This document shows positions 38,989-50,800 of a stretch of DNA of 64,000 nucleotides, in pieces. Each line of letters starts with the position of its first letter. The stretch's first letter is position 1. The stretch is from Echinococcus granulosus (Eukaryota; Platyhelminthes; Cestoda; Cyclophyllidea; Taeniidae). Where the stretch lies: assembly GCF_000524195.1 (NCBI RefSeq), contig NW_020170397.1, positions 460,262 to 524,261 on the forward strand, read 5' to 3'. The position numbers and the translations under genes were made by a program. Under the pieces are notes generated by a model, which was given only the letters and a program-made list of their open reading frames with translations, was not told the origin of the DNA and ran no database searches.

Positions 38989-39608
38989 TCTTCTCTTTAG
39001 AGCGTCGGCGTCGGCAACAGTGCCGGTCATCGAATTTCCATGCATCTGCGAAGGTGCTTGACGGCACCTGCATTGATCCCTCTTGACAATTCTACTGGAT
39101 CTGGATTTTCGTCCTGCATGGAACTGGAGTAGGGGACTGGAGAATCTATTGGTCACCACACGTGTCCATCACTAACAAGTGCCGGGGTATATTATAGTTC
39201 CGTGGGGGTAGGATTTTGCTCCCATTACTCCTTGCCTCAATCTTTCAGTTCAGAGCTGCCCAGCCATTTCTATCTGGATTCTGTCCCAATGGTAGAGGAG
39301 TGGAGGAGGTATCGAGAGCCCACATATTTGATAATTTGATTCAGGAATGGTAGACATTTCCGTAACAAACTATTTCTGGGTTGTTTCACTGCTAGTGTCG
39401 GTTCAGCTTTGAATGGTTTTCCTACAGATCACGGGAATGGAGTATTTGACAAAGGTAGATGTCATTCCCAACCCTTCCGTGAGGAGTTGTAACCAATTCT
39501 CCCGTCTATAGGATGTGCACTTATTCCACTTCGCTAGGGTTTATAATCCAGCATTAGAAATTGAGGATAGGTGTCCTTTAGGATAGGGCTCACTTTACTC
39601 TGTCACCA

Positions 39609-39752
39609 GTGCAGCACCTCGAGACCCCCCCGAAAATGAATGAAGACATAGAAGTCGGGCAGAATATGCATGGCGGACGTACAGTAGGCCGGAGCCCCAA
39701 AGTAGCCCCATTGTCAAAGCCGAGAGTTAAACTATCGTCCAACGTGGTACAT
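39609..39752 (+). repeat. copy of dispersed repeat family A, degenerate
   Basis: It carries CACCTCGAGAC, GTCGGGCAGAATATGCAT and AAAGCCGAGAGTTAAACTAT in family order. More diverged than the other copies. Confidence 0.45.
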
Positions 39753-41682
39753 AAGTATAGGGAGGGACTTCGCTTATGCCCTGTTCCATGCTCGTACCAT
39801 GCGTCCTTCAAGAGGCGCAGCCTCCCGATCATGCTGCCAAGACGGGTGTAGGAATGGCGGCGTTGAAGTTAGATAACTCTAGCGTCTGGAAAGGAGACCC
39901 CACTTCTAAAGGGCGACAGCCCCGACATTGCAATGAGAGGTCAAAGAAGGAGGATGTCTGTTTTGATTTACTTAATCAGCTAGTAAAGACTTTTGAGGGT
40001 TGACCACCTCCGGAATATCCATATGGGTAGTTGTCAGCAAAGCCTTTATGGAGAGCACAATACCTACTTTGGGAGTCAAGAACAACACAAATAACTTAGA
40101 TAGATGATTGTCCAAAGAAATGGGAAATTTAAGAAATTTTTTAAAGTTGTATTTAATAATAATAACTAGGACAAATTTGGCATAAAACGAGTCTTAATTT
40201 ACTCCATAAAAATAGCGGATCAAAAGATTATCCTTCGACTTGGAAGTTGCATCGTAATCTGTAAAGTCAAATAATCTGTCACCATGTGAACTGTTGTTTG
40301 GGTTGTTGCCAAAGCTAAACACATTAGTGCCCTCTCTAATGCACAATATCTTGGCTTGACAACTGACACGTATTGGTGACACCGGAAATTGGCGGTAGAA
40401 GTCATCCTACAGGTCTTGCCTCTAACCAAAACTGACTTTCGTTGAGCAAATATAATCGTGACGGACAAAAATGTCATCAGGTCACTTTTTTTATCATTCG
40501 TGCAATTTTGGTGGCACCATCATTAAACGACAACACAAATGACCTTGAAGGGGCTTCCACCAATCAGATGGATAGAAAATACGCCCTACGGCCTCAATTC
40601 ATAAGGATGTTTAGTAGCGGCTTTTCATGGCCTAACTTCATGACCAATTCTTTTATTAACTGTACTAAGAGTACCTACATGCCTCATAGGTGCCGTCATA
40701 ATCTTAATAATTTATCGTTATTCGACATTTCAAGGGGAAGGGATCTTTGTGATCCCTGTGGGTTCCAAGTAGTTATATTGCCCAGAGTAAAAACCTATAA
40801 TGGCAGCTGGCATCGGTAATCCATTCTACAATGACAACGACCTAGATTTCTAGGTGCAAAGACAAGCTTCAGAACTCTTTTGGGGGAAAGCGTCTACCCC
40901 GAACAGCCTAGGCAGGGGTAGTCTCCAGCACTGGATTGTGGCCATCTCCAGCAGACGCGAGACGGATAAGATGGCAGGAAGATAATGGCTGCTTAAGCCA
41001 TATTGCATAGTTGATTCAGTGGTTCCGTCTTCATCAGCATCGAGACGGTGAATGTCTACAATGTACTTCAAAGAGGAGGCAACAGTCGTTGAGCACAAGT
41101 GTCTTTGTCCATCTAACATTCAACGGATGGTTTTAAAGGCATCAGCCTCAAATTTTTCTTTCAGTAAAAAGAGGGAAAAGGACTACACATTGCCAAGAAA
41201 GTTTATTTATTTATCTTGAACTCTAACCAACATTCATTTCTTGCTGTGAGAGCTGCACATTCTTGCCTCATCATCCACGCCCATTGGCATTTGTGCTACA
41301 TTTGATCAAAAGGTGATGAACTAGACTGGAAAGGCAAAACCGATTTACTTGGACCGTATAGGGGAATATAAAAAACAATTGGAACTAAAGATAAGACAGA
41401 GCGGGTCAGCGAACGCGGGGATATGAGGTATGATGACCTGGCGCATCTGTGGGTCTATCTGTAAGGCGTAGCCGCAGGGTAAAGACAACCACCATGCTTA
41501 CATAGAATGTTTTTTTTTTTAATTCCAAATCTAAAGTGTTTGAAGTCATTCACATTCGGAGCTGACGAGGGAATATTTCACCTTGCCACGGAAACTTCCC
41601 ACCCCACTACATCGCCCCATTACAACAAGGAGTCGACTACCTCCACACACAACTGCCTTTTGGATCCCATTCTTCCACCTAA

Positions 41683-42102
41683 TTATGCCAGCCTAGAACC
41701 ACGCAAAAAGTTGTTTTTTTTTACAGAAATTGGAAAGTTTATTTGCTGTCCAGACATGCCAAGCTTAGGTACTCGAGGTTTATACGAAGAGCGATGACTT
41801 AGGGCAACTGGGGAGAGCAGAGAATGACTCCATTTGGTATGGAGACGCGTGTCTTGATGAAGTGGGTACTCTGAGCTAACCGAGGCCTCAGTGTTTTGAG
41901 AACGACTGGAAGGCAGTTCCAGTGTTAGTAGCTGCAAACCGATATTTGTTTCATCTGCGGAGGTGTTGGTGGAAGGAAAGTGGGCTCCTTGACTTGGAGC
42001 AGCAGAGTGCTGGTATTCTGGAGCAGGAGAGCTTTGGTGTACCGAAACGTCTTCGATCCACCCAGAATCCAATACGCACTTCCAAGACACGGACTGTTTC
42101 AT
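41683..42102 (-). CDS. possible single-exon ORF, 139 codons, unidentified
   Basis: An ATG (42102-42100) opens a frame to a TAA at 41683. The peptide is Ser/Pro/His-rich, with blocks such as VHQSSPAPEYQHSAAPSQ, and ends FPISVKKNNFLRGSRLA. The length is notable for this AT-rich background, but low-complexity composition allows long chance frames. No domain recognised; no promoter or splice evidence. Confidence 0.3.
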   Translation of the reverse strand: MKQSVSWKCVLDSGWIEDVSVHQSSPAPEYQHSAAPSQGAHFPSTNTSADETNIGLQLLTLELPSSRSQNTEASVSSEYPLHQDTRLHTKWSHSLLSPVALSHRSSYKPRVPKLGMSGQQINFPISVKKNNFLRGSRLA

Positions 42103-44896
42103 CCTGATGGAATTTGCCTACTTTACAAGTGCTTCTGGTATACCACAGATTCAACTGATCTATAAGTACAATCACTATAAAGAATGTTATTTTCCCCTTC
42201 TCTTTCTCCTCCTCTCCCTCCCCTCAGGCCCATTCATCTATGTACGCATGTTAACAGGTAAACGTCCCATTCAATATGCTAATTTCATGAAGATGTGAAG
42301 GTCGCAGAGACCCCCAATATCACAAGGCATTATCCAGAGGTGGGGTGGGGTGGGGTGAGGTGAGGCGAGGCAGGAGGGGATGATGAACACCATGTTTGGG
42401 GGTAGACCAGTGGGGCGAATCGGCCAGCCTTCACACAGGTGGAAATCACAAAAACACCGAGCGAAGGGGTCACCGAGCATAAATTTACACGACCATTAGA
42501 AAATTTCGTAGAGAGAAGGGATGGGGGGGGGGTGGGGCGGAAGTAGGCCTTGAGAGCTCTCAACACTCAGTTCACGTACTGAATACATTATGATGGCGAA
42601 TTTTTTATTTACTTACAAACTATGTCACCCTCACATCATACATTGTGAGAGCCAGTTTTATGAGGGCTCTTTATAATCACTTTAAATTTGGAGAAATGAA
42701 TACCGAAAATGTTGTAAAGGGGAATCGGCGGGACAAGAGAATCATGGCTGATACTGACAATGGTGACAGGTGGTGCCGTTCTCCTCCTCCTCCCCCTCCT
42801 TCCCCTAGTTAAGGAAAAGTCTAATCTTCATGCTGCTTGGTTTTGCAATGCACCGAATGTACTTCTGATTTTTTTCCGCCTAAGTAAGAAGATTGCTCGG
42901 AAATTAAATCATGGTGAGCCATTTTGTCTCTGGTGTATCATAGAGACCCGCGAACACAAACACTGGAAGCACAGCCTTATGAAAATTAAGTAGTACTTGT
43001 CGCTTATGTATTCGTTTGTACAAAAGGCGCTAGATTTCATGAGCCATTTCTCATAAAAGATCTATTAGTCAGCAAGAAGAGGAGACAAAGTTGTCGCCTT
43101 TCGGGTGGACATGACTGACTGGCGATGGGACAATACAAAAATTGGGCTACCGCACATAGATCACATCACAATCACGAAATGACCACTCCTCATTGCTATG
43201 AAAGGCAACAAAATGGCTTTTAAGAACACTTGCTCGTTTGTCAGCTAGGGAGAGATGAAAGAGACCAGTCATGGGTGAACTAACACTGCGGAAGATCCGT
43301 GAACTGCAATTGTTGAAAATTGATGGGTGTGATTGAGGGATACTCGTAAATAGCGGTTTTTATCTTAAACAGTGTTTCACATATTTCACTTTTTTAACTA
43401 CAGGCCCTCCATGATTCGGTTTAAACACATTTGTCATAAACTGATGAGCCTGAAATGGATGTTCAGGTAGGCAAATCGATGCGTCACATATATGTGACGC
43501 GTGAAGTGGACGAGTAGACTAACTTTCCTTTTCCTAATTTACACTCTAATTAGTATATAAGTGTCAAATGTTAAAACAAAGTTGTAGTTAATGGAGAAAA
43601 TATCATTGTGAGAACATGAAGAATGAGGGTGACTAGGATCTAGGGTCTATCTCCAAATCTCCTCATTCCCCTCATTCTTCCATACAAACACACTATCTGC
43701 ACTGCACCTTCAACTACACTGAAGGTGCTCCGGTACTCCAATGCTATACTGCTCCCACCACAGATGAAATCAACAGCGGGTCGCTCTTCTCCATTGCCTT
43801 GAGCTATCCTATGTTGTGCAAATCTTGAGTATGTAGTTATTGCATACCTTAGCAGCGATTTGGCCCTCAAAATTGCCAAGAAAGGTCCTTTACTTTACTC
43901 GGTCTTAGGTAGCTTTAAAAAGATTATAGATTAAACCTAAAATGGAGGTTATTAAGATGGCGTGTGTGTAGACAGTACTCACCACTTATCCGCGTGACAC
44001 TGTGGGAGGTTGGAGGTGGCCTTTAGCACAGATTCTCTGCCTTTTGGCTACACCATTGCATTCCTTCTGCATTAGAAGATGCTGGACGTCATCATACTAA
44101 GTTTCTGCAACACTTCAGGCGTGATCACAACTAATAAAAAGTCCTCTCAAATCACCATTCCCCTTTACTCCGCCGTTGTGCTTGCGCTGAGAAAATTACT
44201 ACTTATGTACATATCAGTAGCAACATATCCACCATCCTATCATCCTATTTCACAATTCAATGAGACACTTGGGAGTATTCACTCATTCCTTAGTTTTATC
44301 CAGCTTACTGATCCCAAGACTAGGCATCACCCCTTTTTGAATGTGGCAATTACGGAATCGCGCATAAGGACATAGGAAGATGTGATCCACGAGCGGCAGC
44401 CCAATTGGTTTTCGGTTCCACAGCCATTTTGCCATGTTCCATCGACCCCGAGACCGTAGGTCTTTACCTCATATTCGACTCCAACTACTGTCATCCCGTT
44501 ATCATTTTACAGCGATACAATATTTAAAGTCCGAAATATTCGCTTGTAGAATAATAGATATTACGGCTTAAAAATTAAAAACTCAACCTCATCGTTCCTT
44601 TTCCTCATTAATACTATATGCTTTGACTGTTTGTCCAACTTAGCGTTTGATTACGTGGTTACTTAAGTCTCCAGTCCATGCCAGTAGTCGGAACCCCTCT
44701 ACACGCCACACTTTTATGTCTTCGCACTATTTCAGGCAGGACTCAAATCGTTACATTTAGTCAAGAACTGAAAAGACCACTTTTTTTGCTAGGAAGCAAA
44801 TCATTTTTAAACAATCAAAGGTTGTGGATCATATGAATTACCCGTGGCATAATACTCTCGTTTCTGGCCAGATATAAGCTACCGAAAGTTCGCAGT
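42103..44896. other. no supported gene
   Basis: Contains palindrome site 13. A plus frame at 44079-44375 (98 codons) has no other support. Confidence 0.45.
43481..43500. repeat. 20-bp palindrome site 13
   Basis: GCGTCACATATATGTGACGC, identical to site 4. It is the last member before the gene-dense right third. Confidence 0.8.
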
Positions 44897-47800
44897 TCAG
44901 TCACTAACTTCAGCAAGCACCTCATTAACAGCGGTAATGCCAAAAATCAAGGGGAGGAGGAAAAGAAAGAGCAGAATAATCTCAATCCACACCACCACAC
45001 CCCAAGCGAAGATTCTTGCAAGGAGACCTTCCTCGCCACAAACGGAATCAATGAGGCTTGTAAAGTGGCCCGGAAGTCCGTGACATTGAAACAGTCGCTC
45101 CACGTACGGTCGCAGCAGAGGCTCACAAAGAGCGTTGAGGTGCCAGGTAGTATCTGTGTAGACATCCGAGACTAGAGTGTCCAAGCCGGAGGAATTCCTC
45201 AACACCTAGATTGGATGGTGCGTATCGCTTGAGGGAATCAGTAATTAAACTTGTAAAAAAAGCTTGAGGGTTTAAAAAACCTCACCGTATTTCAGCGCAT
45301 GAAAGGTTGATTAAAAGCAATTTATTCAATACTTTAATTTGTAGATAAAGAGCTACAATGAATCCCGTCTTTTATTTTTTTATGCACTGGCTGGTAAAAT
45401 AGACCTGGGAAATATATTTTCAGAGTTGACTAACCGTTGCTGTGTTGACTAACCACAAAAGAAAGCTCTTCATCAACACTTCCACTTCTTTCAGGCTTTC
45501 GAGTGATTGTGCAGCTGAAGCAATATCCCCCATCACCGCTTTCATCTCTGGTGCTCTGAGACAGATCTCGGTGAAGATCTTACCAGATGCTGAAATTGAT
45601 GGCACTGCTGATTGCAAAGTGGTCAAATTCTGAGATATCTCTTCAATTTGTGCAAGGTTCAACCTTTGTGGAGCGAATCCTTTCATGGCTCTCTATAAAG
45701 TATCGCGAGGATAAAAAGCTTTTGGCTTGCAACCTGCATGTGTCCAGTTTTAAAAGTGAATTTTTTTGAAATTTTAATCTGTCAAATAAAGGACTGAATT
45801 GCACTGAATCATGTATCATAAGCAGAAATCTCTAACTTAGGGCGACATGATAAATGTTGGATGTTCTGAGTCTAGAGGATAATAGCAACGACAACTGAAG
45901 TGGTCAAGTTCGATGGGTCAAATGTTGGTGCTAGTTTGGAGGAGTAACATAACCAGGTGGCTGCTATTTTAAGCTAACATTTATAAAACAATGTAAAATA
46001 ACTTGTTTCACTTGATTAGGTGGTAACTACACCGACAAAAGCTCCATTACAGGTTTGAATTTTGTCTCACGCTAATTCATCCGTATTAATTAGTAGGATT
46101 TATTAACTAAAGGCTTATCTGACTAAGAGTTGAAGCAAAGATTTACACCCAAATTAGTGTGTAAAATTTTGATCAAACAAGTCAATTTCTTTGGTTGCGC
46201 TTTTATCTGTAAAAACTGCATCACCTTTCTATAAAACCCGGAACCCGCTCCTGAAATCGAGTTTCTACTTTAAAAAGTTTAAGTAGCATCACAAAATTTT
46301 GGCTAATAGTTGCAAGACAGCGGCTGGACGCATGGATTTTTTGAGACCATAGTTAAAAAAAGTACGCACTTACCCGAGCTTCATCATGGGCCGCAATCAG
46401 CTGCGACAAGTCGTTGTTTAAATGGGAGAGAGCTTCTTCACTGGCCATTTCTTTTTGTACTTGCTGCAGAGTCTCCATCAAATCGCTGAGTGTGTAAAGA
46501 AAATTTTGGAAGAGTGTAAAAAACCTTTGTGGGGTCTTAATTGTGTGGTTTACTATTTATTTTCACGAATTCTGACAAAATAAAATTGTTATGAATAAAC
46601 TTATCAAGTAGGTATCAGATTGAAGTGAAACTTATTCTTTCTTATTGTGCGAGGATTTTAAGTTAATAGGATTTCATACAACATGCCATAAGTATATTCT
46701 TTTGTAAATGAGGCAAAATTTTTCGATTATTGGCATTCACCAGATCTAAAGGCTATCTTACAAAGGCAAGACTTTAAAAATGGTTACAGAAGGAACAGCA
46801 AAGTATCACTTCTAATCAAACCCGATAAGTATATCTTTTAAAAACCCATTATCTTTTACAATGTGACAGAAGTTTTACCACTGTCTGGTAAAAGGAAACA
46901 GCAAAAAGTGTGCATAAATCCCAATAAGGGGAGAAAGGACAGCCTTCTCTTGGTCTCTGAGCGTAGAGGGCAGAAGATGGGTGGGTTCACAGCCCACAGA
47001 CAGTCGCCTGTGCTTAATACATGGATAAAATTGGAAAACAGTATCCCACATTTCGACGGAGCCCACCACAGCAAACAAAAGTGAGCCTGCTTTTTGTGAT
47101 GTGAGCTTCATACGGAGTTGGTGCCCAGCAAGAGTTTATTTGCCTTTAGGCCAAAAATGTTACTTCTGAGCTGCATCCTTTTGATAAGGGAGAGTCTGAA
47201 GATGGACAAGAAACCTTTTTGTGAAGCAATTGGAACTCTTTGGTCCATGGGAAGAAAACCTGGTTCTGACAGGATACTACAACGCAGGACTTCCTACTGC
47301 TACAGAACTGGACAGTGGGTTTGGCACTTTGGTCGGGGTGGTAGAGACAGGAAAGATAGAAAGGGAAGGGTCTATAGATCTAGCTATCTTCATTGCTTAA
47401 ACAAAGGCAATAATTTTATGAAGACAGAAGAACGGTGGTTAAAGGAATTACGGAGTACCCAGTTGCGTAGGCTGAATGTACCAAGGATCAGAACTGTGCC
47501 AGATCTAAATCCACGAGTGTGTAGTTGGTGATAACAAACACAAATGCTTGAATGACAGAGGTAATTCACTGCACATACTATCTTTCTTCCTGAATTGCTC
47601 CTTGAACGTTTTCACTATGAAGCAAAGTCGGCAGATCAGGAAAGCTATTCCAGCCAATCAGCGCAAAGAGGCCGACATCACTTCGTCCACAATCGCGGAC
47701 TACAGCAGTTAGGAGATTTTTTGGCGGCGGTACTCCAAAGACCGTTTCTCCATTGATTTGCGTCCATACGCCTTGCATGTAACCACTTAGGACTGAATCA

Positions 47801-50800
47801 AACATGGCTAGATGTTTGTTCTCTTGTAGGTAGACACAACCCTCCGCGTAAAGAAGAGAACTCCCAAAGGTTGTGCAAATAACGAGAAATGTTAGTAGCA
47901 TAGCAGTTATGAAGAGGAAAGCACATAGATGGATTACGCTTGAAGGACAAGCGGATGTGCCCTTCCTAACTCTTCCTAAAATAATAAAAAGCAAACTGAC
48001 CAATGATTAGCTTACTTGGCTTCCGTAGGCATCGTTCCTTCACGGCGCTATGTAAAAAACCACCCACAAAAACACCCAGAAAGAGGTGTAGGCAAACGAA
48101 GACTCCACCAACTGAACTGACAGCTGCAGTCACGCAGGTCCTAGCGGTCTTATACAACGAGGAAACAACTTCCTGCTCAAGGCTTTGAACACTCCGATTT
48201 AGGGAAATCACTTGCATTTCCACTTGTCTCCACACAGCTTCCACAGTTGGCGACAAATCGATGGTATGCGTTGATGAGTGGTTAGAAAGACGAGTTCTGA
48301 GTTGGGTCAGAGAGTGATTTAAGTTACGAACCAACAGGAACCATGGATCGAGTTTGACCTTGAGGCTGTGCAAAGCGGTGACTAGTTGAGGCAGCGAATT
48401 CCCCCCAACAGGGATTGGAGTGAGCTGACGAGTGGCGGCACTGAGAGATATCTGGAAAAATTTAAGAGAAATTACACACATGTGAATTCTTCAGACCACA
48501 CAGTGCTGGATTTTCTGGCTATGACCTTAAGGGGGCCTATGGGGATTTTGCCTTCTCCCCTTTTACTCCTCCTCGATTTGATCCCAATGTTTTGTCCATG
48601 TGGCACTACACAGGACAATAATGCTGCTAGACTTCCATCTTTTGGCAGTAATTTGGTCGGTCGGTTTAGGAAAACCTCCTCCCAGAAAGCTCTGCCTGCA
48701 CTGTGCTGGAGATTCCCCCAAAGTCCGCTCTTTGGGAGCCGTAAGACACCTGTCTGCCGTGAAAATATAGAGGCAGACGGATAAACACGAAGAGCGTTGA
48801 TACAATAGGCTAATAACGTCAACAGCTGTTAAGATTCTCCTCTAACTTTCACTTCGTTATCATTCATAATAGCGTTAGCTTAGGTCACCTCTAGAGTGAG
48901 TTAAAACCTATGGGTAGACATTTTTCTTTGTAATCAAACGAAAGTAAGGGACAGCCCCCAGTAAACTAGTTGAAAGTGGCTAGAGATGATCAAACTTTGC
49001 GTACGATCATTTCTGCACACTGTTCCATGCGTTCACATTCGTTCTTCAAAACTCGAGTCAGATTTCTTTCAGCACTTATCAAATCTGTGAGGAAGTGGGA
49101 GACTCTCTCCACTTTGTTGACAAGGGCAGTGTTGCCCGATTTAAAGGCCGCCACCCGGACGTCCATGAGACGGACCATCTCGGCTTCAAAGCTTAACATC
49201 TCCTTCAGTTGCAAGTGTCGATACAAGGTGTCGACTACGTCATCTGATCGGTTTTGTAAGTGGATCTGAAGTAAAAGCAAGATTGAGAATTAGTCAGTAG
49301 TAGTCGTTAATGAACAAGTAGATGCAACCATTTGTATCAGGAGTGCTCAAAGAAAGCTCTGCCATCGGTAGGCGAGGTGGTGACTGTCTTTGAATGGTGA
49401 AGCGTAGTAAGCGAGTCGGTTAGTGGATAACTGGTCATACCCGTTCATTAAATTATCTGACTTACTATTTTGGGAACCCTTTCTTGCCGGGATTCCATCA
49501 CCAACTAATCAGTTAGTTGGCTGCTCGGTCGGTCTGTCTATCGGTAGCCAAATGATCCTTGCTTAATGACGCTTTCTTCTAGACCACTTGAAGGTAGTGA
49601 CAAACAGTAACTTCCACCCTCATCGTCCGTCATCTCCTAGTTTGTGACACATGCATATGGCACTAGTGGCTGCCACCACATGCGCTTGCCCATTAGTGTT
49701 AGTGCAAACCACTTCTTGGATCGCTCACACTCGGTATTCTTCACTTTCCTCCTTCCCAACCTCATCTTTACTCGCTCGAACACGTTGATCGAATGATGTG
49801 GTTCCCCTTGACAATGACGAACAAAGGGTGTTGTTAACCTCCCTGCATCATTGCGTGATCCATCATTGGAGTGAGATTGTTCGATGGAGGGCAGTTGCCT
49901 ATCCACAATAGTTGTGAGTGTGTGAGTAGCTTTATGGACAAATGAATCCAAAAAGGACCCCTCGATTCAATAAGCAGATTGATGGATGGGAAGTTGAACG
50001 AAATAATGAGGTGGCAGCGTGAACAAATAACTGCCTAAAAGGAAAGCATAAACTTACAGTAAGAGCATCCTCAAGTTCCCTAAACGCCTCAGAAATCGTC
50101 TTCTGTCCATTTGAAAGTCCCGAATATAGGAAAGTTTGCACGCCGACGGAAAGAGCTCTCACTTTTTTAACCACATCCGAACCATTTTCACCTCTGCTTT
50201 CAAAAATAGAAATCATTTCGTTCGATTCCTTAAAAAAGAATCCAAGAAATGTGACAGCAATGAGTTCCGAGATGACGCAAGAAATCAGTAAAGCTATTTC
50301 CACATGTTTCAAACACCTCTTTCTTCGACTCCTATGTGTGAATGTCTACAAAGAAGAAGGTAAAAAGCCTTTGGGTCGGAGTTCCATTTTGCGGTAAATT
50401 GGCGTCAGCTTATAGGATCCTGTGAAAAGCTCACATCACATCTTTACCACGTTTTTGCAGGCGCCAGGTAAAATGAAATATTTGTTTTGTTCAGAGGAAG
50501 TTAAAAACCTTTTTTGCGTTTTTCAGCTCAAAACTTATAAACAACGGTTAACTCGTTTCAGCAAGGTGATAAATTTGAAAATTTTTCATGAGTACTTTAA
50601 ATAAATTTAATTAGGTATCTCCATGACAACGACCCATTACGCTTACATTCGACTGGCCAATTTTTGACTTGACTGGTGACTTTTGATCAAGGACAAATCA
50701 GACCTTTTCCGTAAATGTAGAAGCAAATAACTTTTAGTCACGCTCGCTGAAAAAAGTTAGATCATTATGAACAATAATAAAGCTGTAATTATAGTGGCAT

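Larger units (their letters stand above)
33070..41682. other. gene-poor stretch
   Basis: No gene supported. It contains the gap at 33866, palindrome sites 10-12 and repeat family A copies at 38.8 and 39.6 kb. A plus frame at 40442-40819 (125 codons, no ATG at its start) has no splice or family support. Confidence 0.45.

Noticed and set aside
40442..40819. 125-codon plus frame
   Set aside because: No ATG at the opening, no family, no splice sites; possible relic only.
3071..43500. The palindromes as a CRISPR array
   Set aside because: Sites are kilobases apart without regular spacers, and the genome is eukaryotic.
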